Assembly (NCBI GenBank): GCA_003165595.1
Contig: PLWQ01000013.1
Span: 124,001 to 188,000 of the forward strand
Length of the DNA: 64,000 bases
Origin: Fibrobacterota bacterium
GTDB taxonomy: Bacteria; Fibrobacterota; Chitinivibrionia; Chitinivibrionales; FEN-1185
Reading direction: 5' to 3'
Shown one piece after another: positions 27,396 through 34,842 of this stretch (position 1 is the stretch's first letter; the number at the start of each line of letters is the position of its first letter). The notes below the pieces were generated by a model. The model was not told the DNA's origin. It was given only the letters and a program-made list of their open reading frames with translations, and ran no database searches. The translations under genes and the position numbers were made by a program.

Positions 27396-28745
27396 CTAAA
27401 ATCCGTCCATGATGTCGACATCCTTCAGATAATCGGATGCAAGCGCCTTTGCAATTTGAACGCTTGTGTTCCTTGCAAGGTCCATCTGGCAGATGCTGTT
27501 CCTTACCAAAGGCTTTTCCATTGTGTCGGTAAGCACGCTCACCAGAGGCTTCCCGAGCGAATTCTTGTTTGCGTGCACGACCTTGGCAATGCTGTGATCA
27601 CTCAATTGCACCAGGCTGCCGACCGGATACAGCGAAGCATACTCCAGAAAAGCCTTGACAAATTCACCGGGAATCATGCCGGTTTTTGACATCTTTATCA
27701 ACCGGATCACGCCTTCGTGAGGAATGTATGCCTGGCGATAGCTGCGTGGTGACGTAAGCGCTTCGTAAATGTCGGCGATCTGGACCATTTTTGCAAACCT
27801 GTGAATGAGAAGGCTGTTTCTTCTCTTCGGATATCCGGTGCTGTTTTCGCGCTCGTGAACCTGATAGGCGACGTAGGGGATGGTTTCCGGCAGACGTGAG
27901 ACTTTTTCGAGCAGATGCAGTCCGAGGATCGGGTGCTTCTGGACCTCGAACCATTCCTCGGTAGTCAACCGGCCCTGCTTGGTCCGGATCTGGGCCGGAA
28001 CAAGGAGCATGCCGATGTCGTGAAGCAGTGCGCCGATTCCAATTTCTGCTACCTGGTTCTCGTTGTAGCCCGACGACGCCGAAATGTTTATCGCAAGCAG
28101 GCAAACGTTGAACGAATGATGGTAGATATAGTCTTCGTTTGCGTGCTTAATGCCCGAAATATTAAGCAGAATATTCTTGTCGGTAATGAATATCTTTACG
28201 AAATTGTCGACGATCCTGCGGATCTCCTTCCCATCGGCACTGCCGCCAGTCGCAAGCATGTCGAGCGTATATTTTACCTCCTTGAGCGCTCCGCGATAGG
28301 CCTCTGCGATCCCCGTTTTGTACCTGTCGGTACGATCGGTCACCGACAGCTGCGTGGCCTTGTTCCGCAGGGCCGGGCCAACGGGCCTGTCGGCGGATGA
28401 GCCAAGTTGTTTGTCGAGCAGGTAGGCCTTTTCGCTCCGGTTGAGCTGTGCAAGCCCCTCCTTGCCCGGCTTTACCGCTCGCACGTCCTGTATTTTCTGG
28501 ACAACCTGATCGTCAATATCGACGTCGCCAAGCGCCTTGAACTCCCTGTTGAGAATGCTGTGAAGCTCCTCTTCTTCGGTGACAGGCTTGACAAAAAGTT
28601 CGAAAATGTTCCGTCGCCTGAACGTTTCGAGAAACGGGTCGGTTATGGCGACGCCCTTGGAAACGAGCAGTTCGCCCTTTTCCGAATAGTAGTCAGATTT
28701 CGCAACGGCCCCGGAACATAGTGAAGAAACCTGAATCGACTTCAT
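27396..28745 (-). CDS. HD-GYP-like domain protein with altered metal-site motif
   Basis: 449 residues from ATG 28745 (GGAGG ten bases upstream; a GTG at 28751 is possible). The N-terminal 170 residues are unassigned. The C-terminal half carries LLHDIGM (about residue 242), 'TTEEWFEVQKHPILGLHLLE' and 'RENSTGYP', then 'VQIADIYEALTSPRSYRQA', clearly the HD-GYP fold that hydrolyses cyclic di-GMP. However, HDxGK reads HDIGM and the usual HHE before GYP reads VHE, losing one conserved His. It may be a weak enzyme or a binding protein. It lies at the downstream end of the capsule run; a second such protein is at 41869-42897. Confidence 0.82.
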   Translation of the reverse strand: MKSIQVSSLCSGAVAKSDYYSEKGELLVSKGVAITDPFLETFRRRNIFELFVKPVTEEEELHSILNREFKALGDVDIDDQVVQKIQDVRAVKPGKEGLAQLNRSEKAYLLDKQLGSSADRPVGPALRNKATQLSVTDRTDRYKTGIAEAYRGALKEVKYTLDMLATGGSADGKEIRRIVDNFVKIFITDKNILLNISGIKHANEDYIYHHSFNVCLLAINISASSGYNENQVAEIGIGALLHDIGMLLVPAQIRTKQGRLTTEEWFEVQKHPILGLHLLEKVSRLPETIPYVAYQVHERENSTGYPKRRNSLLIHRFAKMVQIADIYEALTSPRSYRQAYIPHEGVIRLIKMSKTGMIPGEFVKAFLEYASLYPVGSLVQLSDHSIAKVVHANKNSLGKPLVSVLTDTMEKPLVRNSICQMDLARNTSVQIAKALASDYLKDVDIMDGF

Positions 28746-28822
28746 GCGCACGAAACCTCCAGGATTGAGCGCTTAATGGTTACGATGCAGCCTATAACCC
28801 CGCCGCAGAAAAGCACTCGGGA

Positions 28823-28927
28823 CTAGAAGGTAATAAAATTGTAATATTTTGGGAAGGCTAATTCAAGTCCTTCGAGATTCGGGAGCGAAATCCCCTTGCG
28901 CTCCTTTTTGACCCACTCGAGTCTCAT
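28823..28927 (-). CDS. Possible 34-residue peptide overlapping the SPASM gene stop
   Basis: An ATG at 28925-28927 overlaps the TGA of the radical SAM gene (ATGA, 4-base overlap) and opens 34 codons (MRLEWVKKERKGISLPNLEG, then an aromatic tail FPKYYNFITF) to a TAG at 28823. The overlap arrangement is typical of translationally coupled genes and the short charged front with hydrophobic tail is peptide-like. There is no independent ribosome binding site, no cysteine and no recognisable family, so chance is a real possibility. Confidence 0.3.
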   Translation of the reverse strand: MRLEWVKKERKGISLPNLEGLELAFPKYYNFITF

Positions 28928-29946
28928 GCAGGGGCGAACTCATCCGTGACCGCCGCGTGCAGGCAAAGACTGGGCGATTTTCCTCTCCATTTTCCGGACT
29001 CAAGCAAGGCGATCCCGTGGCATCTCGAACACGACCGACGAAATGAACAAACCCGGCATTCGTGAGAAAGCGATGTCTCCTGACGCCTGAATTTCTGTGC
29101 CGCCGGCGAATTCCAGACATCCTTGAATGAAGACGACGCGCAGTTGCCAAAGGGAATACGAAGCTGGGCGCAAGGGAAGACGGCCCCGTCCGGCGCAATT
29201 CCGGCGAGGCTTCTGCCAGCGTCACAATGAAGACGGGCGGTGGTGTCCCGTTCCGAGGAGCAGGAAAACGGCCTTGCTCTCATCTTTCGCAGGAACTCGC
29301 GGATTTTCCGTTGCGAGAGCGCGTAGGAGGAGACGCTGTCTGCCTGCGCGGGTACAACAAAGCTGTCGCATTCGAAAAGGGCTCCGGTGGATCGGGACAG
29401 TTTGTCAAGCAACGCAAATTCTCCAAAGTTTAGCGAAGAAACGGTGTGCTTGATTGCTGTCTTGACGCCGAGCGCCAGGCAGAAGTCCAGCGCCCTGCGC
29501 GCCTTTGCAAAGCTGCCCGGAACTCCGCTGAGAAGGTCATGAAGCGGGGCGGACGCGGCATGAAAACTGATCCCGATATCCATGATCCCGAGCGCCAGGA
29601 GACGTCTGGCGGCTCTCGCGTCAAGCAAACTGCCGTTGGTAATGACGCTCACGCCGAATTTCAGGCCGCGCGCATGTTCCACTATGCCGAAGAAATCCTT
29701 CTTGAGCAGCGGCTCACCGCCGGAAATGGTGAGATAGAGCGTTCCGGACTGCGCAAGTTGGGCAAGGATGCGCGACCACTGCCTCTGTGACAAGTCGTGC
29801 GAACGGGTAAATGATTTCTGGTAGCAATAGTAGCACCGGTGGTTGCAGCGATAGGTGAGTTCGATGAGTACGCCAAGCGGAATATTCTTCTGCGACGCCG
29901 TGCTGTTGATCCGCTGCGCAAGGGTGGCGGATGGCCGGGATTTCAT
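28924..29946 (-). CDS. Radical SAM/SPASM peptide-maturase-like protein
   Basis: 340 residues. The radical SAM motif is C34-NHR-C38-YY-C41, followed by the 'ISGGEPLL' loop. The C-terminal SPASM region has 'HCDAG', 'DGAVFPC', 'FGNC' and 'ECRVC...RSCSRC', enough cysteines for auxiliary iron-sulfur clusters. SPASM enzymes of this size modify ribosomal peptides or act as anaerobic sulfatase-type maturases. The upstream neighbour is a PqqD-like gene, the usual peptide-binding partner, in the same reading frame and separated by one stop codon and 40 open codons. The ATG at 29946 has AGAGG about 10 bases upstream. The substrate is unknown; candidates are the small genes at 27021 and 28823. Confidence 0.85.
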   Translation of the reverse strand: MKSRPSATLAQRINSTASQKNIPLGVLIELTYRCNHRCYYCYQKSFTRSHDLSQRQWSRILAQLAQSGTLYLTISGGEPLLKKDFFGIVEHARGLKFGVSVITNGSLLDARAARRLLALGIMDIGISFHAASAPLHDLLSGVPGSFAKARRALDFCLALGVKTAIKHTVSSLNFGEFALLDKLSRSTGALFECDSFVVPAQADSVSSYALSQRKIREFLRKMRARPFSCSSERDTTARLHCDAGRSLAGIAPDGAVFPCAQLRIPFGNCASSSFKDVWNSPAAQKFRRQETSLSHECRVCSFRRSCSRCHGIALLESGKWRGKSPSLCLHAAVTDEFAPA

Positions 29947-30066
29947 CTGACGGCCTGCCTCTTCAAGAAAAGTCGGTTGAGCGCACGGTTCTAATTTATC
30001 CGGTGCAATGAGGGCAAAGTAATTTTCATCAAAGACGTCCGGCCGAATTGCAAATGACGGAACGTG

Positions 30067-30357
30067 CTATGAGCAATGCCGCACGACGACGAGTTTTTTC
30101 TTCTCAAGCGTTTCGACGAAGTCGCAGACATCTGAGAGGTCCTTTCGCGAATCAAAACCCTCGAATGATTCTTGAAGTAACTCGCATATTTCTTTGATGG
30201 ACGGGCTCTTTTCAATGGTGCTCCAAATAAAAGTTCCCACGTCGTCGAGCTTGTGCAGCATGCTGTCTTTTGCCGTGATCACAAGCATCTGATCGTCAAA
30301 CATGCGTTGGGCAATGTGCTCGTTCTTGCTTACGCGATCATGAACGGACAATTCCAT
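30067..30357 (-). CDS. PqqD-family peptide-binding protein
   Basis: 96 residues, typical for stand-alone PqqD. The pattern 'RMFDDQMLVITAKDSMLHKL', 'DDVGTFIWSTIEKSPSIKEI' and 'DVCDFVETLEKKKLVVV' follows the PqqD fold: a hairpin, then the ln-x-x-g-x-x-iW helix, then a winged end. Such domains (RiPP recognition elements) hold the leader of a precursor peptide for a radical SAM enzyme. It lies 41 bases after the DegT gene and 120 bases before the SPASM gene, all on one strand, so a partnership with the latter is likely. Confidence 0.82.
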   Translation of the reverse strand: MELSVHDRVSKNEHIAQRMFDDQMLVITAKDSMLHKLDDVGTFIWSTIEKSPSIKEICELLQESFEGFDSRKDLSDVCDFVETLEKKKLVVVRHCS

Positions 30358-30397
30358 TCGAAAAAGTCTCCGGTTGGGTATTGCAGCGAACGTGCGC

Positions 30398-31462
30398 TCA
30401 GCGAGCGCCGATTGCCCGCAAGAATACCTGTTTCACCTGCGAGATCTCGTTTTGGGTAAGGTCAGGATATATTGGAAGAGAAATCGCTCGCTTGTAAATT
30501 TCGTCGGTGCCTGGGAACCCTGTCTTCTTGAGATAGTGATGCAATGGCCCGTAAATCGGCCTCCGGCATGACACGCCTGATTTTTCCGACTTTCGAAGGA
30601 TGCCGGAAATCGGTTGGTCAACAAGTGCCACGAACCGGTAGAACACGGATGAGGCGTGCGCTGTTGAATCCGGAAGCCGCACGCGTGGGGAAACGGGTTT
30701 CAATCCGTTAAGATATTCGCGGGCTACGGCCTTCCGGCGCCGGATGGCAGCGGGCAGTTTCTTGAGTTGCACGAGTGCAATGGCGGCGTGGACATCCGAA
30801 AGCTTGAAATTGAACGACGGAACATAGCGATCGCGGTTGTCGTATTCCCTCATGTCAGCTAGTTTTGCGGCGAGACGCGCGTCGGACGTTGCAGCCATGC
30901 CACCTTCGCCTGCGCATAGCAGCTTGGTTGCGTAGAACGAGAAAACCGAGATCGTAGTGAGACTGCCGATTTTTTCGCCGCCATTGGTCGTCCCAACGCA
31001 TTGAGCACAGTCTTCGATAACGGGGATGCCGGTCTCACGTTCGATTTCTTGCGCGGCCGCGGGCACCCCGAACAGGTGCGGCACGATGATTGCCTTCGTT
31101 GCACGACGCACGGCTTTTCGCGCACTGTGCGGATCCATGTTCCCTGTAGCCGGGTCTACGTCGGAAAGCACCGGATCGGCGCCTGCCAGTATCACTGCGT
31201 TGAGAAGCGCCGTACAAACGTACGAAGGAATCACCACGGAATTGCCCGGGCTCACTCCGAGCGCTTTGAGAGCGCAATAGAGCGCTGCTGTTCCCGACGA
31301 AACGCAAATCCCGAATTTGTGCCCGGCAACCGACGAAAGCTCGTGTTCAAGCATTTCGACGCACGGGCCTTGAGAAAGCTGCCGCGAGAGAATGACTTTT
31401 CCGCAAGCCGCTTTTTCTGCATTGCCTACAAACGGCCTGGAATGGGGGATGGACGTAATCAT
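30398..31462 (-). CDS. DegT/DnrJ/EryC1-family sugar aminotransferase
   Basis: 354 residues from ATG 31462, which overlaps the WbqC stop by 4 bases. It carries 'CVSSGTAALYCALKALGV', 'VIEDCAQCVGT' and the PLP-lysine segment 'SFYATKLLCAGEGGM', all hallmarks of the DegT family. These enzymes usually transaminate nucleotide-linked keto-sugars in glycan synthesis. The partner in this operon, WbqC-like, is often found with such enzymes in polysaccharide loci. Some DegT members act in antibiotic synthesis, so a role in the adjacent PqqD/radical SAM set is possible but less likely. Confidence 0.9.
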   Translation of the reverse strand: MITSIPHSRPFVGNAEKAACGKVILSRQLSQGPCVEMLEHELSSVAGHKFGICVSSGTAALYCALKALGVSPGNSVVIPSYVCTALLNAVILAGADPVLSDVDPATGNMDPHSARKAVRRATKAIIVPHLFGVPAAAQEIERETGIPVIEDCAQCVGTTNGGEKIGSLTTISVFSFYATKLLCAGEGGMAATSDARLAAKLADMREYDNRDRYVPSFNFKLSDVHAAIALVQLKKLPAAIRRRKAVAREYLNGLKPVSPRVRLPDSTAHASSVFYRFVALVDQPISGILRKSEKSGVSCRRPIYGPLHHYLKKTGFPGTDEIYKRAISLPIYPDLTQNEISQVKQVFLRAIGAR

Positions 31463-32154
31463 CGCCCCGTTCCCATCAGGATTGCCAGACTCTTGGGACC
31501 GCAGTTGAAAATCAAATCGATTGCCGACAGGTTGGGCACGAAATGTTCCGGGCCAAACGACCAATGCTGGGGATACACGGGACAGGTAAATTCCTGAAAT
31601 TCCACCGCAATGCCCGCCTTTTCAAAAAGAGAAATCTCCATGTAGTCTCGCCCGCCAGCGCCTGCAAGATAGGTGTCTGCCTTGAAGTGCCGGCAGATGT
31701 TGACCAGTCTCTCCGTTGATTCGCCCTTGAACCGGTAATCGGAAGAAATGAACGTTTCGGTTTGAATTCCCATTGCGCCGGCAAGGAGCCTTACCGAATC
31801 TATGTTTATCCTGTCTATTTTGCTTGCCGGCGCGCAGAAAAATTCTGCGAACAGGGGTATGTAGTCGTTGTAGAACGGAGTCTTTCCGTAGCTTGCGTCA
31901 AGAGAATGCAGGTGTTTCTTCTGCCAGTTCTGGGTAAAGTCAACCTGGACTTCATTGATCTTCTGGGGAAATTGGTAGGTTGTCGGCACGGTGAGCCATT
32001 GCCATGAGGTGGCGTTTCTGATCCGGTTGCGGTTCTGCCATTCATTCTTCTTGAATTGCACGTTGTTGAGAAGAACAAAGATGTCCGCGCTTGCCATCTT
32101 GTGAAAATATCCCAGCCATGGCATGTACTGCGGCTGGTGGATAGCGAGTCTCAT
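31459..32154 (-). CDS. WbqC-family protein
   Basis: 231 residues. The N-terminus 'MRLAIHQPQYMPWLGYFHKM' is the signature of WbqC-like proteins (HQP-x-Y-x-P-W-x-G), followed by 'NNVQFKKNEWQNRNRI' and 'YLAGAGGRDYM'. The biochemical role is not settled; family members lie in O-antigen and capsule loci next to DegT aminotransferases and are thought to modify amino-sugars. Start and stop overlap both neighbours by four bases (GT4 upstream, DegT downstream), indicating a tightly coupled operon. Confidence 0.9.
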   Translation of the reverse strand: MRLAIHQPQYMPWLGYFHKMASADIFVLLNNVQFKKNEWQNRNRIRNATSWQWLTVPTTYQFPQKINEVQVDFTQNWQKKHLHSLDASYGKTPFYNDYIPLFAEFFCAPASKIDRINIDSVRLLAGAMGIQTETFISSDYRFKGESTERLVNICRHFKADTYLAGAGGRDYMEISLFEKAGIAVEFQEFTCPVYPQHWSFGPEHFVPNLSAIDLIFNCGPKSLAILMGTGR

Positions 32155-33326
32155 GGCTGTTTTTCCTCCAGAACCCTGCGATAAACCTTGTCTATTTCGT
32201 CAACCATTACAGCGGCGCTGAACTTGGGGTTTACCCATGCTTTGCATGCTTCGGAAAGCGCCTTGCGATGGTCCCTTCGGCTGTACAGAAGTTCGATTTT
32301 TTCCGCGAGGCCGTCCGCATCGTCGGGGTCCACCAGATAACCGGTTCTTCCTTCGTCAATCACTTCCTCGACGCCGCCCACTCGGGTGCCTATCACGGGA
32401 ACGCCGGCTGCCTGCGCTTCCACAAAGGCTCTTCCCATGCCTTCATTCTTGGAGCACATGATAAATATATCAAATGCTCCGAGAAGGTCAGGTATATCGC
32501 TGCGCCATCCGGCAAAAACAAACCTGTCTCTCACGCCGGCCTCAGACGCGCGTGCAATGAGCGAGTCGCGGAGTTCTCCGTCGCCGACAAATACGTACCG
32601 GATGTTGCTGCAGGTGTTTTTGAGCCTGGCCGCAGCCGCTACAATGAGGGCATGATTCTTTACCGATACGAGTCTGGCAACGGTTCCAGCCACGAAGCAG
32701 GTTTTGCTCAGACCCAGACTTGCGCGCATTTCGAGCGGCGAGCGAGCCGGGTGCAAAAACGGGGCGAGTTCGATGCCGCTGTAAACGGGATAGAGTTTGC
32801 CTGGCGTGCCGATGTTCCTGAAAATGTAATCCTGTTTTTCGCGTTTTGTGAGTGTAATCTGCGCATCCGTGAACCTGCTCGCGAATCTTTCCAGATACAC
32901 AAAGAATCGAGTGAGCAAGCGGGAATAGTACCCGTAAAATATGTGCCCGTGAGGAGTATGGACGATGCAAGGAACCCGCGCCAGCCGCGCCGCTATCCTG
33001 CCCAGAATGCCGGCCTTTGAGGTGTGCGTGTGAACCAGGTTGTACTTTCCCTTCCTGATCCGACGGTAAATGAGCGCAAGCGCAACGCCGTCATTTATCA
33101 GGGACGGGCTGCGCACCAGTTGACGTATGCGGAAAATGGTCACGCCGGCCTCAATGGCCTTGGTTTCGTTTGCGCTGGGAGGATTATCGCTGTTGCCGCA
33201 GATGATATCGGTCTTGCAGCCTCTGGCCGCCATGCCGATTGCGGTAAGGAGCGTGTTTTCCGCTGATCCTCCGAGATCAAGGCGGGTGATAACATGAATG
33301 ATATGCAGGGAGCGAGGACTATGCAC
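32151..33326 (-). CDS. GT4-family glycosyltransferase, GTG start
   Basis: 391 residues from GTG 33326. This start lies within the last codons of the upstream GT9 gene and has AAGGA 8 bases before it; the protein then begins 'HSPRSLHIIHVITRLDLGGS', the usual GT4 N-terminus. The C-terminal donor site includes 'CSKNEGMGRAFVEAQAAGVP' and 'GGVEEVIDEGRTGYLV'. It probably elongates the lipid-linked repeat unit. It overlaps the GT9 gene by 8 bases and WbqC by 4. Confidence 0.88.
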   Translation of the reverse strand: MHSPRSLHIIHVITRLDLGGSAENTLLTAIGMAARGCKTDIICGNSDNPPSANETKAIEAGVTIFRIRQLVRSPSLINDGVALALIYRRIRKGKYNLVHTHTSKAGILGRIAARLARVPCIVHTPHGHIFYGYYSRLLTRFFVYLERFASRFTDAQITLTKREKQDYIFRNIGTPGKLYPVYSGIELAPFLHPARSPLEMRASLGLSKTCFVAGTVARLVSVKNHALIVAAAARLKNTCSNIRYVFVGDGELRDSLIARASEAGVRDRFVFAGWRSDIPDLLGAFDIFIMCSKNEGMGRAFVEAQAAGVPVIGTRVGGVEEVIDEGRTGYLVDPDDADGLAEKIELLYSRRDHRKALSEACKAWVNPKFSAAVMVDEIDKVYRRVLEEKQP

Positions 33327-34404
33327 GTCCGGTTTCCTTGAGAAGGCTGTCGATTTGCTCCAGAACGGATTCAACGGTAATATGTGTGAGACAGGCGAAC
33401 CGATCTCTGTTGTGACAGTTGAAAAAGCCGGACCGTTGCCGCGTCGCCGGGTAGCACGGACGACAAGGCACCGGATGAATGACGGAACGGCAGTGCATGC
33501 CGCTTGGGCCCGTTCGAATGTCGGACGTGGGGCCGAAAATCGCAACTGCCGGTATTCCGGCGGCCGCAGCCATGTGCAGAGGGCTTGAGTCGTTGGAAAG
33601 AAAGAGAATGCAGTGCTTCATGAGTTCGAAACTTTGCAGGATGGTGGTTGCGCCCATGCACGGGACCGCATCATTGCCGAGCGCGTCGCAGAACGCGGCT
33701 CCCAGTGCGCTTTCATCTTTTCCTCCAAAAACCAGGATTTTGACATCGTACAGCCGAACGATTCTTTTAGATACTTCAATAAATCGGTCGATGTTCCAGC
33801 GCTTGAACTGCATGTTCCCACCGGAGCCCGGGTGGATTCCGATGAATCGCTGTTCGGCGCGGCCATGCACGCCCGACAAAAACTTCAGTGCGAAATCCGC
33901 GTCCGTTTGCGTTGACCAAATAGTGCACGATGGGGCAACCATGGAGTTGCAACCCATGGCTTTGGCTATTTGAACGTTGCTTACAATCTCGTGTTGATGA
34001 AACCGGTACGGAATGCCGACATTGTACAGGACTCGTCCTGCTCCGAATTGTTCGCCGATCCTGCAACGGGCGCCGGCAAGCAGGGAAAAAAGCCCGGACT
34101 TGAGCGGATTCGTCCCGGTCGCAACGAATGCTATCTCCGGTTTTATGCGCCTCACCGTTTTGATAAATTTCAAGAGCGTCCGATCCGGCCGTTTCATTTC
34201 GTAAAGCAAGTTCAGCCGAGGATGATGTTTCACAATGTCGCCGGCTCCGCTCGCGGTGAGGAAGAACGACACCCGGGCATTTGGAAACGTCTCACAGAGC
34301 ATGGCGATTGCCGGAGTAAGAAAAATGAGATTTCCGATTCCGCCGAGAGAAATGAAAAGGATGTTCTTTACGGAGAGCGGTTCCATCGAAAAATCGGTTT
34401 TCAT
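33319..34404 (-). CDS. GT9 heptosyltransferase-family protein
   Basis: 361 residues from ATG 34404. 'ILFISLGGIGNLIFLTPAI' at the N-terminus and 'GIHPGSGG' plus 'SNDSSPLHMAAAAGIPAVAI' in the C-terminal half are the ADP-heptose:LPS heptosyltransferase (family 9) signatures. A Cys-containing tail (CRPCYPATRQRSGFFNC) resembles that of other GT9 proteins in glycan loci. It may add heptose or a related sugar. The downstream GT4 gene overlaps its stop. A second GT9 is at 47727-48842. Confidence 0.88.
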   Translation of the reverse strand: MKTDFSMEPLSVKNILFISLGGIGNLIFLTPAIAMLCETFPNARVSFFLTASGAGDIVKHHPRLNLLYEMKRPDRTLLKFIKTVRRIKPEIAFVATGTNPLKSGLFSLLAGARCRIGEQFGAGRVLYNVGIPYRFHQHEIVSNVQIAKAMGCNSMVAPSCTIWSTQTDADFALKFLSGVHGRAEQRFIGIHPGSGGNMQFKRWNIDRFIEVSKRIVRLYDVKILVFGGKDESALGAAFCDALGNDAVPCMGATTILQSFELMKHCILFLSNDSSPLHMAAAAGIPAVAIFGPTSDIRTGPSGMHCRSVIHPVPCRPCYPATRQRSGFFNCHNRDRFACLTHITVESVLEQIDSLLKETGRA

Positions 34405-34501
34405 TGAAATGCCTGCTGTATGAGCGCGCGCAGCATTACTATTTTGAAAGCTGTGATGGCACGGGCAAGGTGACAAAAGATTGCCGCAAAACAGAAGTCC
34501 C

Positions 34502-34816
34502 TTACATAAACTTGATGAATCTGTCTATATGCGCAAGCCGGAAAAGATCCCTCATGTCGGCCGTCGCATTGCTGATGTAGAGAAGGCCATTTGCCGACTG
34601 TATCTTTTTCAGAACCTTTACTATGCAGGCGATGCCCGGAGACGTCACGTAGGTCACCTTTGAGAAATCGAATGCAAGGCTGTTTTTGCCTTCCTCGATG
34701 ATCTGGGTCGCTATTAAATCGATTTGCGGATCGTTGAAGTCGAATGGCCCCGAAATTTCAATGGAGTCCAGATTCCCGACCATTCCTCTTGCTACCCGCT
34801 GCGAATTTATGAGCAT
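34502..34816 (-). CDS. STAS-domain anti-anti-sigma-like protein
   Basis: 104 residues, a single STAS domain: 'LDSIEISGPFDFNDPQIDLI', 'LAFDFSKVTYVTSPGIACIV', 'LKKIQSANGLLYISNATADM'. The phosphosite loop reads VTSPG where SpoIIAA-type proteins have D-S-S-G, leaving one serine available. Such proteins respond to serine kinases/phosphatases and regulate sigma factors or EPS enzymes. It sits inside the capsule operon between the polymerase/ligase and GT9 genes, so it may control polymer output. No cognate kinase is adjacent. Confidence 0.85.
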   Translation of the reverse strand: MLINSQRVARGMVGNLDSIEISGPFDFNDPQIDLIATQIIEEGKNSLAFDFSKVTYVTSPGIACIVKVLKKIQSANGLLYISNATADMRDLFRLAHIDRFIKFM

Positions 34817-34842
34817 ACCAAGGCTCCTTTTCTACGAGATTA

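Noticed and set aside
26784-27687. Long plus-strand frame (about 300 codons)
   Set aside because: It crosses the leader, the small minus-strand gene and the end of the HD-GYP-like gene; its translation lacks any domain, and the minus-strand signals are stronger.
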